NCBI GenBank assembly: GCA_002077065.1
Contig: NAJO01000013.1
Coordinates: forward strand, 930,001 to 994,000
DNA: 64,000 nt
Direction of reading: 5' to 3'
From: Cryoendolithus antarcticus
Lineage: Eukaryota; Ascomycota; Dothideomycetes; Cladosporiales; Cladosporiaceae
Below, one piece after another: positions 33,408-44,632 of the stretch. The position numbers were made by a program, and so were the translations under genes. Position 1 is the first letter of the stretch; each line of letters begins with the position of its first letter. Under the pieces are notes generated by a model. It was not told the origin of the DNA. It was given only the letters and a program-made list of their open reading frames with translations, and ran no database searches.

Positions 33408-34343
33408 ATGGCAGACGCTCTGGAAGAGACCAACACAGGCGTCTCGCGGACAGTGAAAGATCTCTTCGCCGGCGCCGTGGGCGGCATAGCACAAGTCCTA
33501 ATAGGTCAGCCCTTCGACATTGTCAAAGTCCGGCTGCAAACCACGACAAATTACTCCGGAGCCTACGACTGCGCCACGCAAATCCTGCGAAATGAAGGCC
33601 CGGCAGCTTTCTACAAAGGAACCCTCACGCCACTCATAGGCATAGGCGCCTGCGTATCTGTTCAATTCGGAGCTTTCAATTACGCCAAACGCGCATTCGA
33701 AAGCCGGAATGCGGCGACCGCCTCAGCAACATCGAAACTCTTGCCCCTCGAGTCCTCATCACAATTGAGCTATGGCCAATACTACCTCGCCGGCGCCTTC
33801 GCCGGTCTCTCAAACACCGTCCTCTCCTCGCCCATAGAACACATCCGTATCCGACTTCAAACGCAACCGCACGGCGCCGCGCGCCTCTACTCAGGTCCTC
33901 TAGACTGCATCTCCAAACTCTCCCGCTCGCCCTCCATAACACAGGGCCTCTATCGCGGAACCTCCGTCACCTTACTGCGAGAAGCACAAGCCTACGGCGC
34001 CTGGTTCCTCTCCTTCGAGTACATGATGAACGCCGACGTCGCGCGTAACAACTACGCTCGCTCCGCTGTGCCGACGTGGAAGATCGCTCTTTACGGCGGA
34101 CTAGCGGGCGAGATGCTCTGGCTGACGAGCTATCCGTTTGACGTCGTCAAGTCGAAGATGCAGACTGATGGCTTCGGCGCGCAGCAGAAGTACGGTAGCA
34201 TGCGGGCTTGCTTTGGGAGTATTTGGCGGACGGAGGGGATGAGGGGGTTTTGGAGGGGGATTGGGCCGACGCTTTTGAGGGCTCTGCCCGTGAGTGCGGG
34301 AACGTTCGTCACTGTTGAGATGGTTATGAAGGCTATCAATTGA
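33408..34343 (+). CDS. Mitochondrial carrier, Ymc1/Ymc2 type (311 aa)
   Basis: Single-exon carrier with the three ~100-residue repeats of the SLC25 family. The signatures are QPFDIVKVRLQT (repeat 1), SPIEHIRIRLQT (repeat 2) and YPFDVVKSKMQT (repeat 3), each with the following EGP/Gly-rich helix (NEGPAAFYKGTLTP, GLYRGTSVTLLREA, GFWRGIGPTLLRALP). It sits in the inner mitochondrial membrane. The closest group is the YMC1/YMC2 and carnitine-carrier branch; Ymc1/2 have been linked to glutamate or glycine transport in yeast. Repeat 2 has Ile-Glu in place of the usual Phe/Leu-Asp, known in this branch. Confidence 0.9.
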   Translation: MADALEETNTGVSRTVKDLFAGAVGGIAQVLIGQPFDIVKVRLQTTTNYSGAYDCATQILRNEGPAAFYKGTLTPLIGIGACVSVQFGAFNYAKRAFESRNAATASATSKLLPLESSSQLSYGQYYLAGAFAGLSNTVLSSPIEHIRIRLQTQPHGAARLYSGPLDCISKLSRSPSITQGLYRGTSVTLLREAQAYGAWFLSFEYMMNADVARNNYARSAVPTWKIALYGGLAGEMLWLTSYPFDVVKSKMQTDGFGAQQKYGSMRACFGSIWRTEGMRGFWRGIGPTLLRALPVSAGTFVTVEMVMKAIN

Positions 34344-34650
34344 GGTGACATTGGCTGTCGTGGCGGTGTTGTGTATAGATTAATCTCCAGTCGCGCGGCT
34401 TGTAGACGTAAACTTAGCAATGGGCGTCATGGTGAGTGAATCAGTCAGCGAAGAAGGGAATGGTGGAGGTATCGCGCAAACCTTCGATCAAGAGGTTGTG
34501 AGAGCTGTGCAAATGCTTAGCGTTGCAACATAGCCCACAACCTCTCCGCTGCCGTCAAGATCTTTCCTGGGGTGCCCCTCTGACTGAGCAGCGTCTCGTC
34601 TCGGTGCATCTGCATTTAACATCCGCTATCAACCCCATCAAATCAGCTCC
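34344..34650. other. Intergenic, convergent, 307 bp
   Basis: Between the 3' ends of the carrier (plus) and the NTF2-like gene (minus). No gene recognised. Confidence 0.4.
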
Positions 34651-35231
34651 TCACGCACGATCTCCACCACTATCGTACACCCTCCCCTTCTCAAACAATT
34701 CCTCTTTCAAGAAAGGCACATGATCGACCCATCCCCGCCACTCCTTGATCCTCTCGCCCTCAGCCCCCTCGTCAGTGACAAGACATCTACAAGCAAACTC
34801 CGACACCGCCTTCCGCCCATCCCCCATCTCCAACGCAAGCGTCCCAGTCGTCAAGACTTCCCGTCCATCCGTTGACAGACTGTACACGTTGTGCACTGTA
34901 TGCGTGCTCGTCTGATTCCAAACCTTAGCACACCCACGCTACAGTGCCCGATCCCTCCCCCAGAAGTCGTAAGTGAATTAGTAGAACGTACAGCAACCCC
35001 GCCACCGCCACTCGCCGCGCCGTCCCTCCAGTGCGCGATCTCCTCTCGCCCGCGAATAATTCGTTTGTTGATCTAGAACGTGGCATCGGGGTGGAAGACT
35101 TCGTTAGCGAGAACGGTGTTTGGATTGGGGTCTTGAGGAGCGTCGATGCAGGCGTAAAATTTAGCGAGGAGAGGTTTCACGGGCTCTGGGATGGGCTGGG
35201 ATGGCCATGCGGCATTAGTGAGGGAGGGCAT
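34651..35231 (-). pseudogene. NTF2/SnoaL-like protein gene with premature TAG
   Basis: Two exons (35231-34992 and 34923-34651; 68-nt intron) keep frame over 171 codons, but codon 53 is TAG (complement of 35073-35075). Before it reads ANEVFHPDATF and after it INKRIIRGREEIAHWR, which is the continuous strand-helix core of SnoaL-like proteins; a sense codon (for example Glu, Lys or Gln) is expected at that point. The C-terminal part (THTVHNVYSLSTDGREV, FACRCLVTDEG, GWVDHVPFLKEE) also looks intact. I see no splice pair that removes the TAG while keeping the core. So it is a recent pseudogene, a strain-specific null, or a sequencing error. Its ancestral function is unknown; the fold serves varied small-molecule enzymes. 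Confidence 0.7.
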
Positions 35232-35262
35232 CACTTGAGAGGCGGCTGTGAGTGGGTTTCTT

Positions 35263-35303
<41 letters not shown>

Positions 35304-35536
35304 CGCAAGACAGAAGCTCATAGAGTTGAGATACAATACGTGACCTACGACATCAGCTGCGCCGAGCAGTACTCACCAGATGCTACGTGGGGGCGAAGGT
35401 ATAGCCCAGAAAGGATGCGCACCTTCTCTTGATTGCTGAGCTGAGACTTCTTCTGCTAAAGCTCTACCAAGTGCAGTCCGCATGTAGTTCCAGGTGACAG
35501 TCTCAGCTACGGATTAATACTCGAGCTCACACTCTC
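35232..35536. other. Intergenic, 305 bp, with microsatellite
   Basis: Between Nab3 3' end and the NTF2-like gene start. It contains the (TG)n(AG)n repeat listed separately. Confidence 0.5.
35264..35303. repeat. Compound microsatellite (TG)12(AG)8
   Basis: A perfect run of TG dinucleotides at 35264-35287 followed directly by AG dinucleotides at 35288-35303. It lies 33 bp upstream of the ATG of the NTF2-like gene, in its presumed 5' leader or core promoter, where it reads as CT/CA repeats. Confidence 0.97.
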
Positions 35537-38138
35537 TCACTTTCCCCCATAAGTCCCCAACCTCGCTAAAATCTCCTGCATATTCACGCCTCCCCCAGCC
35601 CCACCAGCACTCTGCACTCCAGCACTCTGCCCGTTCTGTCTCTGCTGTTGCGCTTGCTGCTGCTGTTGCAACAAGCCCGCAACCAACCCCGGATCCCTCT
35701 GCAACGCCCCAAGTGCGACCTGCACGCCCTGGCCATGCCCATTCGCAGCGGCTTGGGGAGTCTGAGCCGGTGGTTGCTGCTGGCCCATAGCCGACAGCAG
35801 AGACTGCAAGCCCGCTGGGTCGAGGTTGGTGATGAGCTGTTGCAGGTTTGGAGGTTGAGAGGGTGCTTGTTGAGAGGTCGGTTGAGGGTATGTAGCTTGT
35901 GGTGGATAGGACGAGGGTGCAGGAGCGTATGGGTATGATTGTTGTGGTAGTTGAGGTGGGTATGTTGGATAATGCTGCTGTTGTTGCAGTGGTGGCGCAG
36001 CCGAGTACTGCGAGGGCGGTTGGTAACCGTTGTATTGCTGTGGTGGTGGTCGCTGCTGGACTTGGGCTTGTGATTGCTGCTTCGCTCTGAGGGCTAGAGC
36101 GGCGCAGATCTGTGGATCTTGGTTGTCGTAGTCGTCATACGTGACATTCATCGCTCCGGCACTGCGGTTAAACACGCGTAGATCCACTTTGCCTGAGTTC
36201 TGATGGTTGCGATCCAGTCTGCACACGGCCAGCACACCCTCCAGCAGCTGCCTTCGGATCACCTGATCGGGGTCAAGGCGAGTTGAGAGGATGAGCGTCT
36301 CGACTTTCAGCCCTTGCTGCTCGAAGATGCCCTGCACCCAGGCTGTGAAATCGCGGTGCAGTGAGTCGAGGACGAGGATCTGAACATCCGGTACATTTCC
36401 TGGTGCGCGACGGGGAAGAGGCAGCTCATCGTCCGGATCTGCGGATCGGCCGTAGTCACTACGACCATTGCGACCATACTGCTCGGGTGAGCGGTCACGA
36501 TACCGGTCTCGGGTGTCGCGTCGTGGTGATGGCGAGCGATAGGGTCGATACTGGTCTCTCTCCCGCTCGTGACCGTAGTCGTTGCGACTCGTTCTGCTGG
36601 GCTCAGGCGAGCGGGACCGCCTTCGTGCAGTGGACTGTTGATTCGTCCTCGGCTCTTGCGCCTGCTGGCGATTCTTCTGGGGCTTGCTGACTTCCAGATC
36701 TACGATGAAGCTATCAGTAAGATTTCCACAACACGTGAGCTTCGCACAACTTACGAATCTTCTTGTCTCGGACCTGCCTTCCCTCCTCCGCTCCCAAAGC
36801 GATAGCACAGTCCCTGGCGTTTAAAAATTGCACAAAGCCATATGCCTGCTTGATACTGATCTGCGCCAACTCTCCGTAGACGTGAAAGACGTGGAATATG
36901 TCTCGCTTCGTCACCTTCTCGCTGCTCAGATTGCCAACAAATAGCCTCGATCCGTAAGGAAATTGCTCCCAACGACCTTCGGAGACGTACTTCCGCTCGT
37001 CTTCAATAAATTTGTCGTACTTCTGTTGCGTATCCTTGGTCCATGGCATGTCGTCCTCGTCGAGCTTGAGGCCAAGCGCGAGTTTGTACTCGCGGCGTGA
37101 CTCGAGCGGCATGTCCGCGATGCGTGCAAGAGTCGCGGCGCTGGGTACACGATCTTGTTCAGGGAATGTTGAAGTTGTTGGAGATTTGAGTGAGGGCGAT
37201 CCGGCGTGGGCGTACGGACTTGCCGAGGGATGGCTGGGCTGGAGTGGCAGAACAGGGGGGACGAAGTTGTTGGATGCAGGATCGGCAGCGTTGCCACCGC
37301 CGTGGGAGCGATTGGCTGGCTGGAGGGCAGGATTGGCAGCGTGTGGATGATAGTCGCGGATGTGCTGGGAGTGGGCGTAGTTGGCATTGATCAGTGGCTG
37401 CTCCTGGGGTGGAGGCCGTGGAGGAAGGCCAAGTGGAGGAGCACCGAGGCCAGCAATGGACACGGGCGAGGAATCAAGACCTGGTACATTGGCCTGGGCC
37501 TGGATGGGAGTGGCAGTAGTGGCAGTAGTGGCTACGTTCAGTGGAGGGTTGTTCGGCTCAACGTTCGTGACAGGGGTGTTGGCGGTGCTGGTGCGGAGGG
37601 TGCTCAGCAGTGCCTGGACATCAACATTGGCGTTCAGTGAGAAGGCAGTGGGTTGGGCGGCGATAGCGTCGGGCGCTGAGTAAGTGAGGTCTGCGTGGAG
37701 AGAGGTGGGATCTGTGGTAGAGGCGGTTTGGTCAAGGTATGTGACTGACTCTGCTGCAGCGTCTTCCAGTACACTCAACACGTCTGCGGGCTCTGTTGTT
37801 GTCGTTGTGTAAGCGTCGTCGACAGCACTGATATGCTCACCGCTGCCTGCAGCTCTGTCCTGCTGCGCCATGGCGCCTTCCTTGGTCGCGACATTGCCGT
37901 CTGCGACTTCCTCGCTCGGCGCATCCGGGTCTTGCCATGCTCCAGCGCGGAGCTCAGTATTGCGCGTCGCCGGATCATCCATGTGCGTCTCCGTCTGGTT
38001 GAAGCCAACGTCCATCATCTTGTCGAGCACTGGTATGTCGGCGGGTGCTGGGAAGTGGATGGGCTTGGGTGACGCTGGTGACAGGATCACAATCTCACTC
38101 GTCAGATGCGGATCTTCCGGAGGGTCTTCAGAGTTCAT
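35537..38138 (-). CDS. NAB3: Nuclear RNA-binding protein Nab3-like (848 aa)
   Basis: Two exons (38138-36755 and 36699-35537). A long low-complexity acidic and Pro/Ala-rich N-terminus precedes one RRM (about 393-465) with RNP2 LFVGNL and RNP1 AYGFVQF; the splice junction falls in the last RRM strand and restores KKIHLEVSKPQ. An RS/RD-rich linker follows (RRRSRSPEPSR), then a conserved block VQILVLDSLHRDFTAWVQ to VFNRSAGAMNV, and a Gln/Pro-rich C-terminus with poly-Gln runs. This order matches Nab3, which with Nrd1 and Sen1 terminates short RNA polymerase II transcripts in yeast. Whether a full NNS complex works in filamentous fungi is less clear. It is divergent from RPAP1. Confidence 0.88.
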
Positions 38139-38533
38139 GAGATCATGTGCGCGCTACTGCGCAATGGAAGACGTGATGGCAAGATTGAACAGAAGGGGAT
38201 GATGTGGTATTGGTGACGGCGCGCGATCATATGTGGGTGAGAGTCTGGTGCGCAGGTCTCACTACAAGTGTCGTCAAATGGAGTGGCAGTGGGATATATG
38301 GCGACCAGTGTGAGTGTGCGATGGGGAGTGGCGACGATGTTATGTCGGTGATGGACAGAGTGAAGAAGTGATGAAAGAAGCTGGAATCCCATCTTGACTC
38401 TTGGCGAGCTGCCGAGCAAATATGACAGCCTGCCAAAAGTCACTGTATCAAGATTCACTTCTCGACACGGCATCTGATTGGTCCGCAGCCATCATTGCGA
38501 CAACATACCCTTTCAGGTTATCCAGTAGTCAGG
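38139..38533. other. Divergent promoter interval NAB3/RPAP1, 395 bp
   Basis: Shared upstream region of two genes linked to RNA polymerase II. The frame of RPAP1 is open back to 38495 without an ATG, so an unspliced leader or small upstream exon is possible. Confidence 0.4.
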
Positions 38534-39868
38534 ATGATCAGAGGCGAGCGATTCGAGATTGATCTGGATCAGGACGAATTGTCCTTCAAAGAGCCCTCAA
38601 AGCCATCGGTCGTCGCTTTCGTGGGAGATGTTCTGGAGCGAAAGCCAGCAACACCGAAACTCATTGCAGCTCCCGTCGTGAAAAGCACATCAGGCTTTCC
38701 TGAACATGGCAAACGACAGGGCGAGAGTCGCTTCAAGCTGAAGCAAGATGTTCAGGCCTCGATAGTCTCAAATGTAACAGCAAATCATGATCATGCACAA
38801 CCCAGATCGATCAGCAACGCGCAAGACAGGACGCCACTTGATCCGGAGAAGGCTTCGATCGATCGACAGAATCGAGATGTACTCGCTGGCATGTCCGAGA
38901 CCGAGATCGAGGACGCACGACAGGAGATCATGGGATCGATGAACCCGGATGTATTGCAAAGCTTGCTTCGAAGAGCGAATATCGACAGTGGCGCGACTGC
39001 TCTTGACTCTTTCGATGGACCACAACAGCCTATGGTCAAGGAATTAGGCGCAACCAAGTCCACGAAAGCGAAGAGAGTAACATTCGACGCGCCCGAGGAG
39101 TCGTCTACAGCACATGCGAATCCCAAACATCCTCCGAATCATCATGATGACGACCAAGATGGAACACCCACCCAACTCCATGATTGTAGCGACTCCCAAA
39201 ATCTTAGCACAGACGACCCAACAATAACCTCCGTCCACTTTCCCCGCCCCTCGACACCGCCAGATCTCGACCCTTCCTCCGCCACCTTCCTAACAGACCT
39301 GCACTCCAAATACTTCCCAACCCTCCCCTCAGACCCCTCAAAATTAGCCTGGATGCAGCTCTCTAGCACACCTGCACCGAACTCCTACCTGTCTTCCGCC
39401 TCAGCTCTCTCCCCCGCAGCGCTGCGATTCAACTTCACAGGCGCACTACTGCCGCCCAAAACGTCGGCTAGTATTCCTGTTTCCGCAGGATTGCATCATC
39501 ATGGCTTAGAGCCAGAGGCGGCGGGGTATACGATCCCCGAACTCGCCATCCTCTCGCGCTCTACGTATCCTGCTCAACGCGCCATAGCCTTCCAAACGCT
39601 CGGCCGGCTACTCTACCGGTTAGGTGTAGGCGAGTTCGGCGACCCGGCTGAAGCTGGGGCAGAGACTGTAGGCGCCGAGGAGACTATGGGAGAGCTTGCA
39701 AGGGGATTGTGGAGGGAAGTGGCTAAGGAACGGGTGATCGAGACGCTGGTGAGTGAGAGTAGCGGGCAAGGGATTGATGGCGGAAGACATGTGAGTGCTA
39801 AGGCATACGCGACGGAAGCGGTGTGGCTTTGGAGAAGGGGTGGAGGCCAACACTGGAAAGCGGATTGA
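38534..39868 (+). CDS. RNA polymerase II-associated protein 1-like (RPAP1/Rba50; about 444 aa)
   Basis: The RPAP1 N-terminal motif is MSETEIEDARQEIMGSMNPD then VLQSLLRRANID (about 118-150), and the RPAP1 C-terminal motif is LRFNFTGALLPP with GLEPEAAGYTIPELAILSRS and QTLGRLLYRLG (about 300-385). Yeast Rba50 and human RPAP1 assist RNA polymerase II assembly and nuclear import. The length fits fungal members, which lack the long helical repeats of animal RPAP1. The start is the first in-frame ATG (MIRGERFEIDLDQDEL); this RGER-F segment is conserved near the N-terminus of fungal relatives, so little if anything is missing. The linker is Ser/Pro-rich. Confidence 0.88.
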   Translation: MIRGERFEIDLDQDELSFKEPSKPSVVAFVGDVLERKPATPKLIAAPVVKSTSGFPEHGKRQGESRFKLKQDVQASIVSNVTANHDHAQPRSISNAQDRTPLDPEKASIDRQNRDVLAGMSETEIEDARQEIMGSMNPDVLQSLLRRANIDSGATALDSFDGPQQPMVKELGATKSTKAKRVTFDAPEESSTAHANPKHPPNHHDDDQDGTPTQLHDCSDSQNLSTDDPTITSVHFPRPSTPPDLDPSSATFLTDLHSKYFPTLPSDPSKLAWMQLSSTPAPNSYLSSASALSPAALRFNFTGALLPPKTSASIPVSAGLHHHGLEPEAAGYTIPELAILSRSTYPAQRAIAFQTLGRLLYRLGVGEFGDPAEAGAETVGAEETMGELARGLWREVAKERVIETLVSESSGQGIDGGRHVSAKAYATEAVWLWRRGGGQHWKAD

Positions 39869-39953
39869 TGGCCATGATGATGATACGCTAGGCTACGTCT
39901 TAGGCGATGACGAGGGCGATGTGTAACATGAGAATCGTGATATGTTGATTAGA

Positions 39954-41563
39954 TCATACTTCGTGATGGCCTTGCATGCCCTCCCCTTCGGCGATCCACT
40001 GATCCACGACCAACCTCGCCACATTCTTCCCCATGAGCGCTGACGTCTCCATCGTGCTCACGAATCCCTCAATCCCAGCCGTATACCACGCTCCCTCACC
40101 AAGTCTGATCCTCTCGAACTGCCGTCTCGGGATTTCGTAAGGATAGCTCTGCCATTCCTTCCGATACAGCCACGTCACATCCTCTGACTTCAACTCGCCT
40201 GAAGCCGTAAGCTGCACGCCCAGAAGTCGCGCGATGAACGCTGGCGTAGGTGGCGCGGGTGAGAAGATCTTGTACGCGAATTCCGAGGCGCCTGTGGTGG
40301 GGCTTGTGACCTGGCGGAGCAGGGAAACGGAGTAGAAGCCAGGACTGCCTACGGTCTTCCTGTCGGGCGCGTGTTCGCCTTCTGGTAGTGTTGTGAGGAT
40401 TGCGTGCGGCGCTGGCTTATCGGGCGCGAGGCCGAAGAAGAGCGGCGAGAGGAGGCGTGGGGAGGTGAAGAGCGTGACGTGCAGGGTCACGTAGTCGATC
40501 TCCGCTGGGGTGTAGATGGTGGCAGGCAAGGGGGAGAGGGATGAGTACTGGAATGGGTGGGCGAGGATTAGGGCACTGAAGTTTTGGTTGGAGTCGGACC
40601 CTGTATGGATGGTGTAGGTGCCACTCGAGGCGTCGTGGTCGAGGGCTTTGACCGGCGTGTTCAGGAGCAGTGTGGCGTTTGACTCCTCAATCATGCGGTC
40701 GAAGATCTGCCAATTCCCGCCTTCCACTGCCATGGCGCCTTCTACGGCCATACAAACCATCGTCTCGAGAGCGTGGATGTGATCGAGATTCTGGGCGTAG
40801 TTCACGCGGGTGCTGGCCTGGATTATTTCTCGAGCGAACAAGCGGCCGATGTTGCTTTCTCGCAGGAGCTGTTCACCCGTCGCGGACGTTACGGCGAGTA
40901 GTCCGACATCTGAAGCTGCTTGTGTGAGGGAGTTGAAGGGGAAGATGGGTGCGTCGTACATCTGGAAGAATTTCTCCATCGTCGCTCGCATGAGGCGGAG
41001 AGTCCGGATTGGAGCAAGACCGTACTTGTACAGTAGTTTGGCGGTGTCCCACCAACTGCCTTCGTTGTTCTGAGTGACGACGAAATGCTCACCGTCCCAG
41101 ACACCAAGGGCTGCACCAGGGATGTCTGAAGATCGACTCGATAGGCTTGCCGAGGAGGTGGTCAGGTTGAATGCTTTGGCTGCTCCGAAGAGGATCCGGT
41201 TCTTTTCGATGAAGACGCTCCCTCCGAGCTCAATTGGGTGCTCAGAGGAGTTGTAGGCGTTGACTGTTGTCGTCCGGCCCCCGACGTAGTCGTTCCGTTC
41301 GAAGATGGTGATGTTGACTGGGATGCCTACTGCCGCGGCATATCGGGCGAGATGATAGGCTGAGGATGCTCCTGCAGCTCCGGCCCCTGACTGAGGTCAA
41401 CAGCTTATTATATTGGACTTTCCAATGCATGTGTCCTACCTACGATCGCCACATTGCGTGGTCGAGCAGCTTGGTGCCGATCATCTTGTAGGACGACCTG
41501 ATCACCACGAGTGAAGTCGGCAAATTGCCATACAATGACCGACGTCCACCACGAGATACGCAT
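39954..41563 (-). CDS. Prenylcysteine oxidase-like flavoprotein (518 aa)
   Basis: Two exons (41563-41440 and 41386-39954; 53-nt intron). The splice restores the FAD-binding Rossmann motif VAIVGAGAAGASSAYHLARY at about residues 38-57. The ribose-binding acid is in NITIFERNDYVGGRTTTV. The rest matches the prenylcysteine lyase domain: GGSVFIEKNR, a central segment with NWQIFDRMIEES, and TAGIEGFVSTMETSALMGKN near the C-terminus, the second FAD contact. PCYOX1 cleaves prenylcysteine to free Cys, prenyl aldehyde and H2O2 in lysosome/ER compartments. The N-terminus (MRISWWTSVIVWQFADF) is only weakly hydrophobic, so ER entry is uncertain. Confidence 0.88.
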
Positions 41564-41928
41564 GATTATGACTGTCGAGTCATCTATGGTATTGTGTCTA
41601 CATCGTTACGATTCTTGGTAGAGTAAGCAAGTCACTTATGCAAGGCATCAAGTTGCACATGCCATCCAGCTGTGCAGTCTACGGTTGGCCATTCGTGCTG
41701 CTTCAGCTCTCCCCACACAGCTCGCGTTGTGTCAAAGTTTGGGAGTCACGGAGGGAGTCGGTCCTGAAATGCTGCATTGAAGCTGCACAATTCACTCACA
41801 CATTCGCTCCTTCCTTGCCACACTGTGACTGCATGCTCGTCCGTACGCTCCTGACTCATCGAACGCTCTGTATAAAAAGCCTCCCCTTTCAGCGCGTTGC
41901 GTTCAACTTCCCTCGATCACACACAATC
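41564..41928. other. Divergent promoter interval, 365 bp
   Basis: Between the prenylcysteine-oxidase-like gene and the cytosolic start of threonyl-tRNA synthetase. Holds a TATA element and an in-frame upstream ATG for the synthetase (both listed). Confidence 0.5.
41871..41878 (+). promoter_or_regulatory. TATA box of threonyl-tRNA synthetase
   Basis: A perfect TATAAAAA lies 51 bp before the ATG at 41929. A pyrimidine-rich stretch (CTCCCCTTTC) follows at 41881-41890, typical of fungal transcription start regions. It lies downstream of the alternative ATG at 41833, so transcripts from this TATA would encode only the short form. Confidence 0.55.
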
Positions 41929-44258
41929 ATGGCGCCCAAAGCTGGCAAGAAGCAGGCAGAGGAGGGCGACAACCGACCACTAGAGCTGTCCCCCCCGCCA
42001 GACTACTTTGCCACACGAAACGCACTCTTCGACAAACGCAAAGCTGAGCGAGAGGAATGGGTCGCCAAGCAGCCACGCGAGGACATTGAGATCACGCTTG
42101 GAGATGGCAAGTCGCAGCAGGGCAAGTCATGGGAGACTACACCTGCGCAGATCGTGCGAGCAATCTCGAAAAGCTTGTCAGAGCGCACAGTGATTTCGAG
42201 AGTCAATGGGGAGCTGTGGGACTTGGAGCGACCGCTGGAGGGGAGCTGCAAACTCGAGTTCCTCGACTTCGAGCACGAGGAGGGCAAGAAGGTTTTCTGG
42301 CATAGCAGTGCTCATATTCTCGGCGAGGCCGCAGAGAAGCGATTCGGCTGCTCGCTATGCATTGGCCCTCCGACGACAGACGGGTTTTACTATGAGATGG
42401 CTTTGCCCGAGCAGGCGGCGATCACAGCTGCAGACCACAAGCCGCTGAAGCAGATCGCTGAGAAGGCTATCAAGGAGAAGCAGCCTTTCGAGCGACTGGA
42501 GCTGAGTAAGGAGGACTTGTTGGAGATGTTCTCGTACAATAAGTACAAGAAGCACATCATCAATGACAAGATTGCCGACGGGACGAGGACGACGGTGTAT
42601 CGGTGTGGACCTTTGATCGATCTGTGTAGAGGACCGCATGTGCCTCATACGGGAAGGATCAAGGCGTTTGAGATTATGAAGAATTCGGCGAGTTACTTTC
42701 TGGGTGATGCGAAGAACGACAGCTTGCAGCGAGTGTATGGCGTGTCGTTCCCCGACAAGAAGGTGAGGCTTGTCGTATGTCTCATGAATAATTCGGACTG
42801 ACAGTGTGACAGGCACTCGATGAACACAAGCACATGCTCGAGGAGGCTGCAAAGCGCGACCATCGCAAGATTGGTCAAGAGCAGGAGCTCTTCTTCTTCC
42901 ACGAGATGTCGCCCGGCTCTGCCTTCTTTCTCCCACATGGCATGATCATCTACAACGCATTACAGTCATTCCTGCGTGAGGAGTACTGGAATCGAGGCTA
43001 CCAAGAGGTCAACTCGCCAAATATGTACAACTCGGCACTGTGGAAGCAGTCAGGTCACTGGCAGCACTACAAGGACGATATGTTCACGTTCGACGTCGAG
43101 AAGGACCAGTGGGCCCTCAAGCCGATGAATTGTCCAGGGCATTGCTTGTTGTTTGGCCACCGTGAGCGCAGCTATCGCGAACTGCCAATGCGGATCGCGG
43201 ACTTCGGCGTTCTGCACCGTAACGAGGCATCGGGAGCACTGACAGGCATGACGCGCGTGCGACGCTTCATGCAGGACGATACACACGTCTTCTGCACGGA
43301 AGCGCAGGTCGGATCGGAGATCAAGTTGCTGTTTGACTTCCTGAAAGACGTGTACGGCTTGTTCGGCTTCACGTTCAAGATGAAGCTATCCACAAGGCCA
43401 GACAACCATCTTGGTGATGTCGAGACGTGGGATAGGGCTGAGGCTAAGCTGAACGTGGCGCTGGACGAGTTCAAGGCCGAGACGGGTACGCAGTGGGAGC
43501 TCAACCCTGGTGATGGCGCATTTTACGGTCCAAAGATCGACATCACAATCTCAGATGCCCTGAAGCGAGAGTTCCAGTGCGCTACGATACAGCTCGACTT
43601 CCAACTCCCTCAACAATTCAATCTCGAGTACCGCACACAAGAGGAAGCTCAAGCGCGGCCCGAACCTCAGACAAACGGTGACAGCAAGCCCGCTGAAAAG
43701 CCCACGGAAGCACCCAAACCCGCAGAAAAGCAACTCCCCATCCACCCTGCCCCTTCAGCAGAGGCAAATGCACCCCACGTCCACCAATCGAAAGAACCCG
43801 AGACCCGCCGCGCCCTCACCCCGGGCTGCGCTCGTCCAGTGATGATCCACCGCGCCATCTACGGCTCCTTCGAACGCTTCATCGCGATCCTGACTGAGCA
43901 CTTCGCGGGCAAATGGCCCTTCTGGCTCTCGCCGCGCCAAATCCTCATCATTCCTGTCATGGTCAGCGCAAACGACTACGTCCTCGATTTGCAGACTTTG
44001 TTCCGGAAGGAAGGCTTCCACGCCGATGTAGATGTGAGCGGGAATACTATGCAGAAGAAGATTCGCACCGGCCAGCTGAGCCAGTATAATTTCATTTGTG
44101 TTGTGGGTCAGCAGGAGAAGGAGGGCAGGAGTGTAAACATTCGAAATCGGGATGATCCTGAGACGCAAAAGATGGGGGAGTTGGTTCCTGTTGATCGGGC
44201 GGTGGAGATGTGGAAGAGTTTGAGGGGGGAGCGGAGGCTGGATAGTCGGTTGGTGTGA
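41929..44258 (+). CDS. THS1: Threonyl-tRNA synthetase (759 aa, possible longer mitochondrial form)
   Basis: Two exons (41929-42762 and 42813-44258) with a 50-nt intron. Order of domains: basic N-terminal extension, TGS, the second additional (editing-related) domain with [12 protein letters not shown] (Zn/His site), class II catalytic core with motif 2 [17 protein letters not shown], the zinc-ligand Cys in [10 protein letters not shown], motif 3 in [14 protein letters not shown], and the anticodon-binding domain. A Pro/Lys/Glu-rich insertion of about 60 residues ([15 protein letters not shown]) precedes motif 3, a feature I associate with fungal enzymes. The frame is open upstream with an ATG at 41833 that would add a 32-residue basic, acid-free leader. 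Confidence 0.96.
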
Positions 44259-44632
44259 TGGTCTGCCTTGCCGCTGATCACGAGGGGAACTTCATGCTGC
44301 TGCAATAGTCGAAAGGCTGACAGGAAACGACTTGCTTCTAATCTTCTGCAGCTATAGCTTGAGTGTAGAACAGCTGTCGAGAGCGTGGCCGCTGGAGCAT
44401 AAAGCATACTCGCCTCTCAAATCCAGCACCCGCGAAAGTCGAAGCTTGGCATTCGACTTCACCTGAGAAACCTTGACTGTGTTCCATACCAAACATCATC
44501 TCGCTTCGCATACTACTCTCACGTCCTCGATTTAGCATCTTCTGAATTGTTCAGTTAGATTGCCAGGCTGACGATACGCTTTGAACGCTTGATCCCTCAG
44601 ATTTGGTTGCATTGTTCGCTGTCAAGAGCGCC
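44259..44632. other. Intergenic, 374 bp
   Basis: Between the synthetase 3' end and the Tsr4 start, same strand. No gene recognised. Confidence 0.4.
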
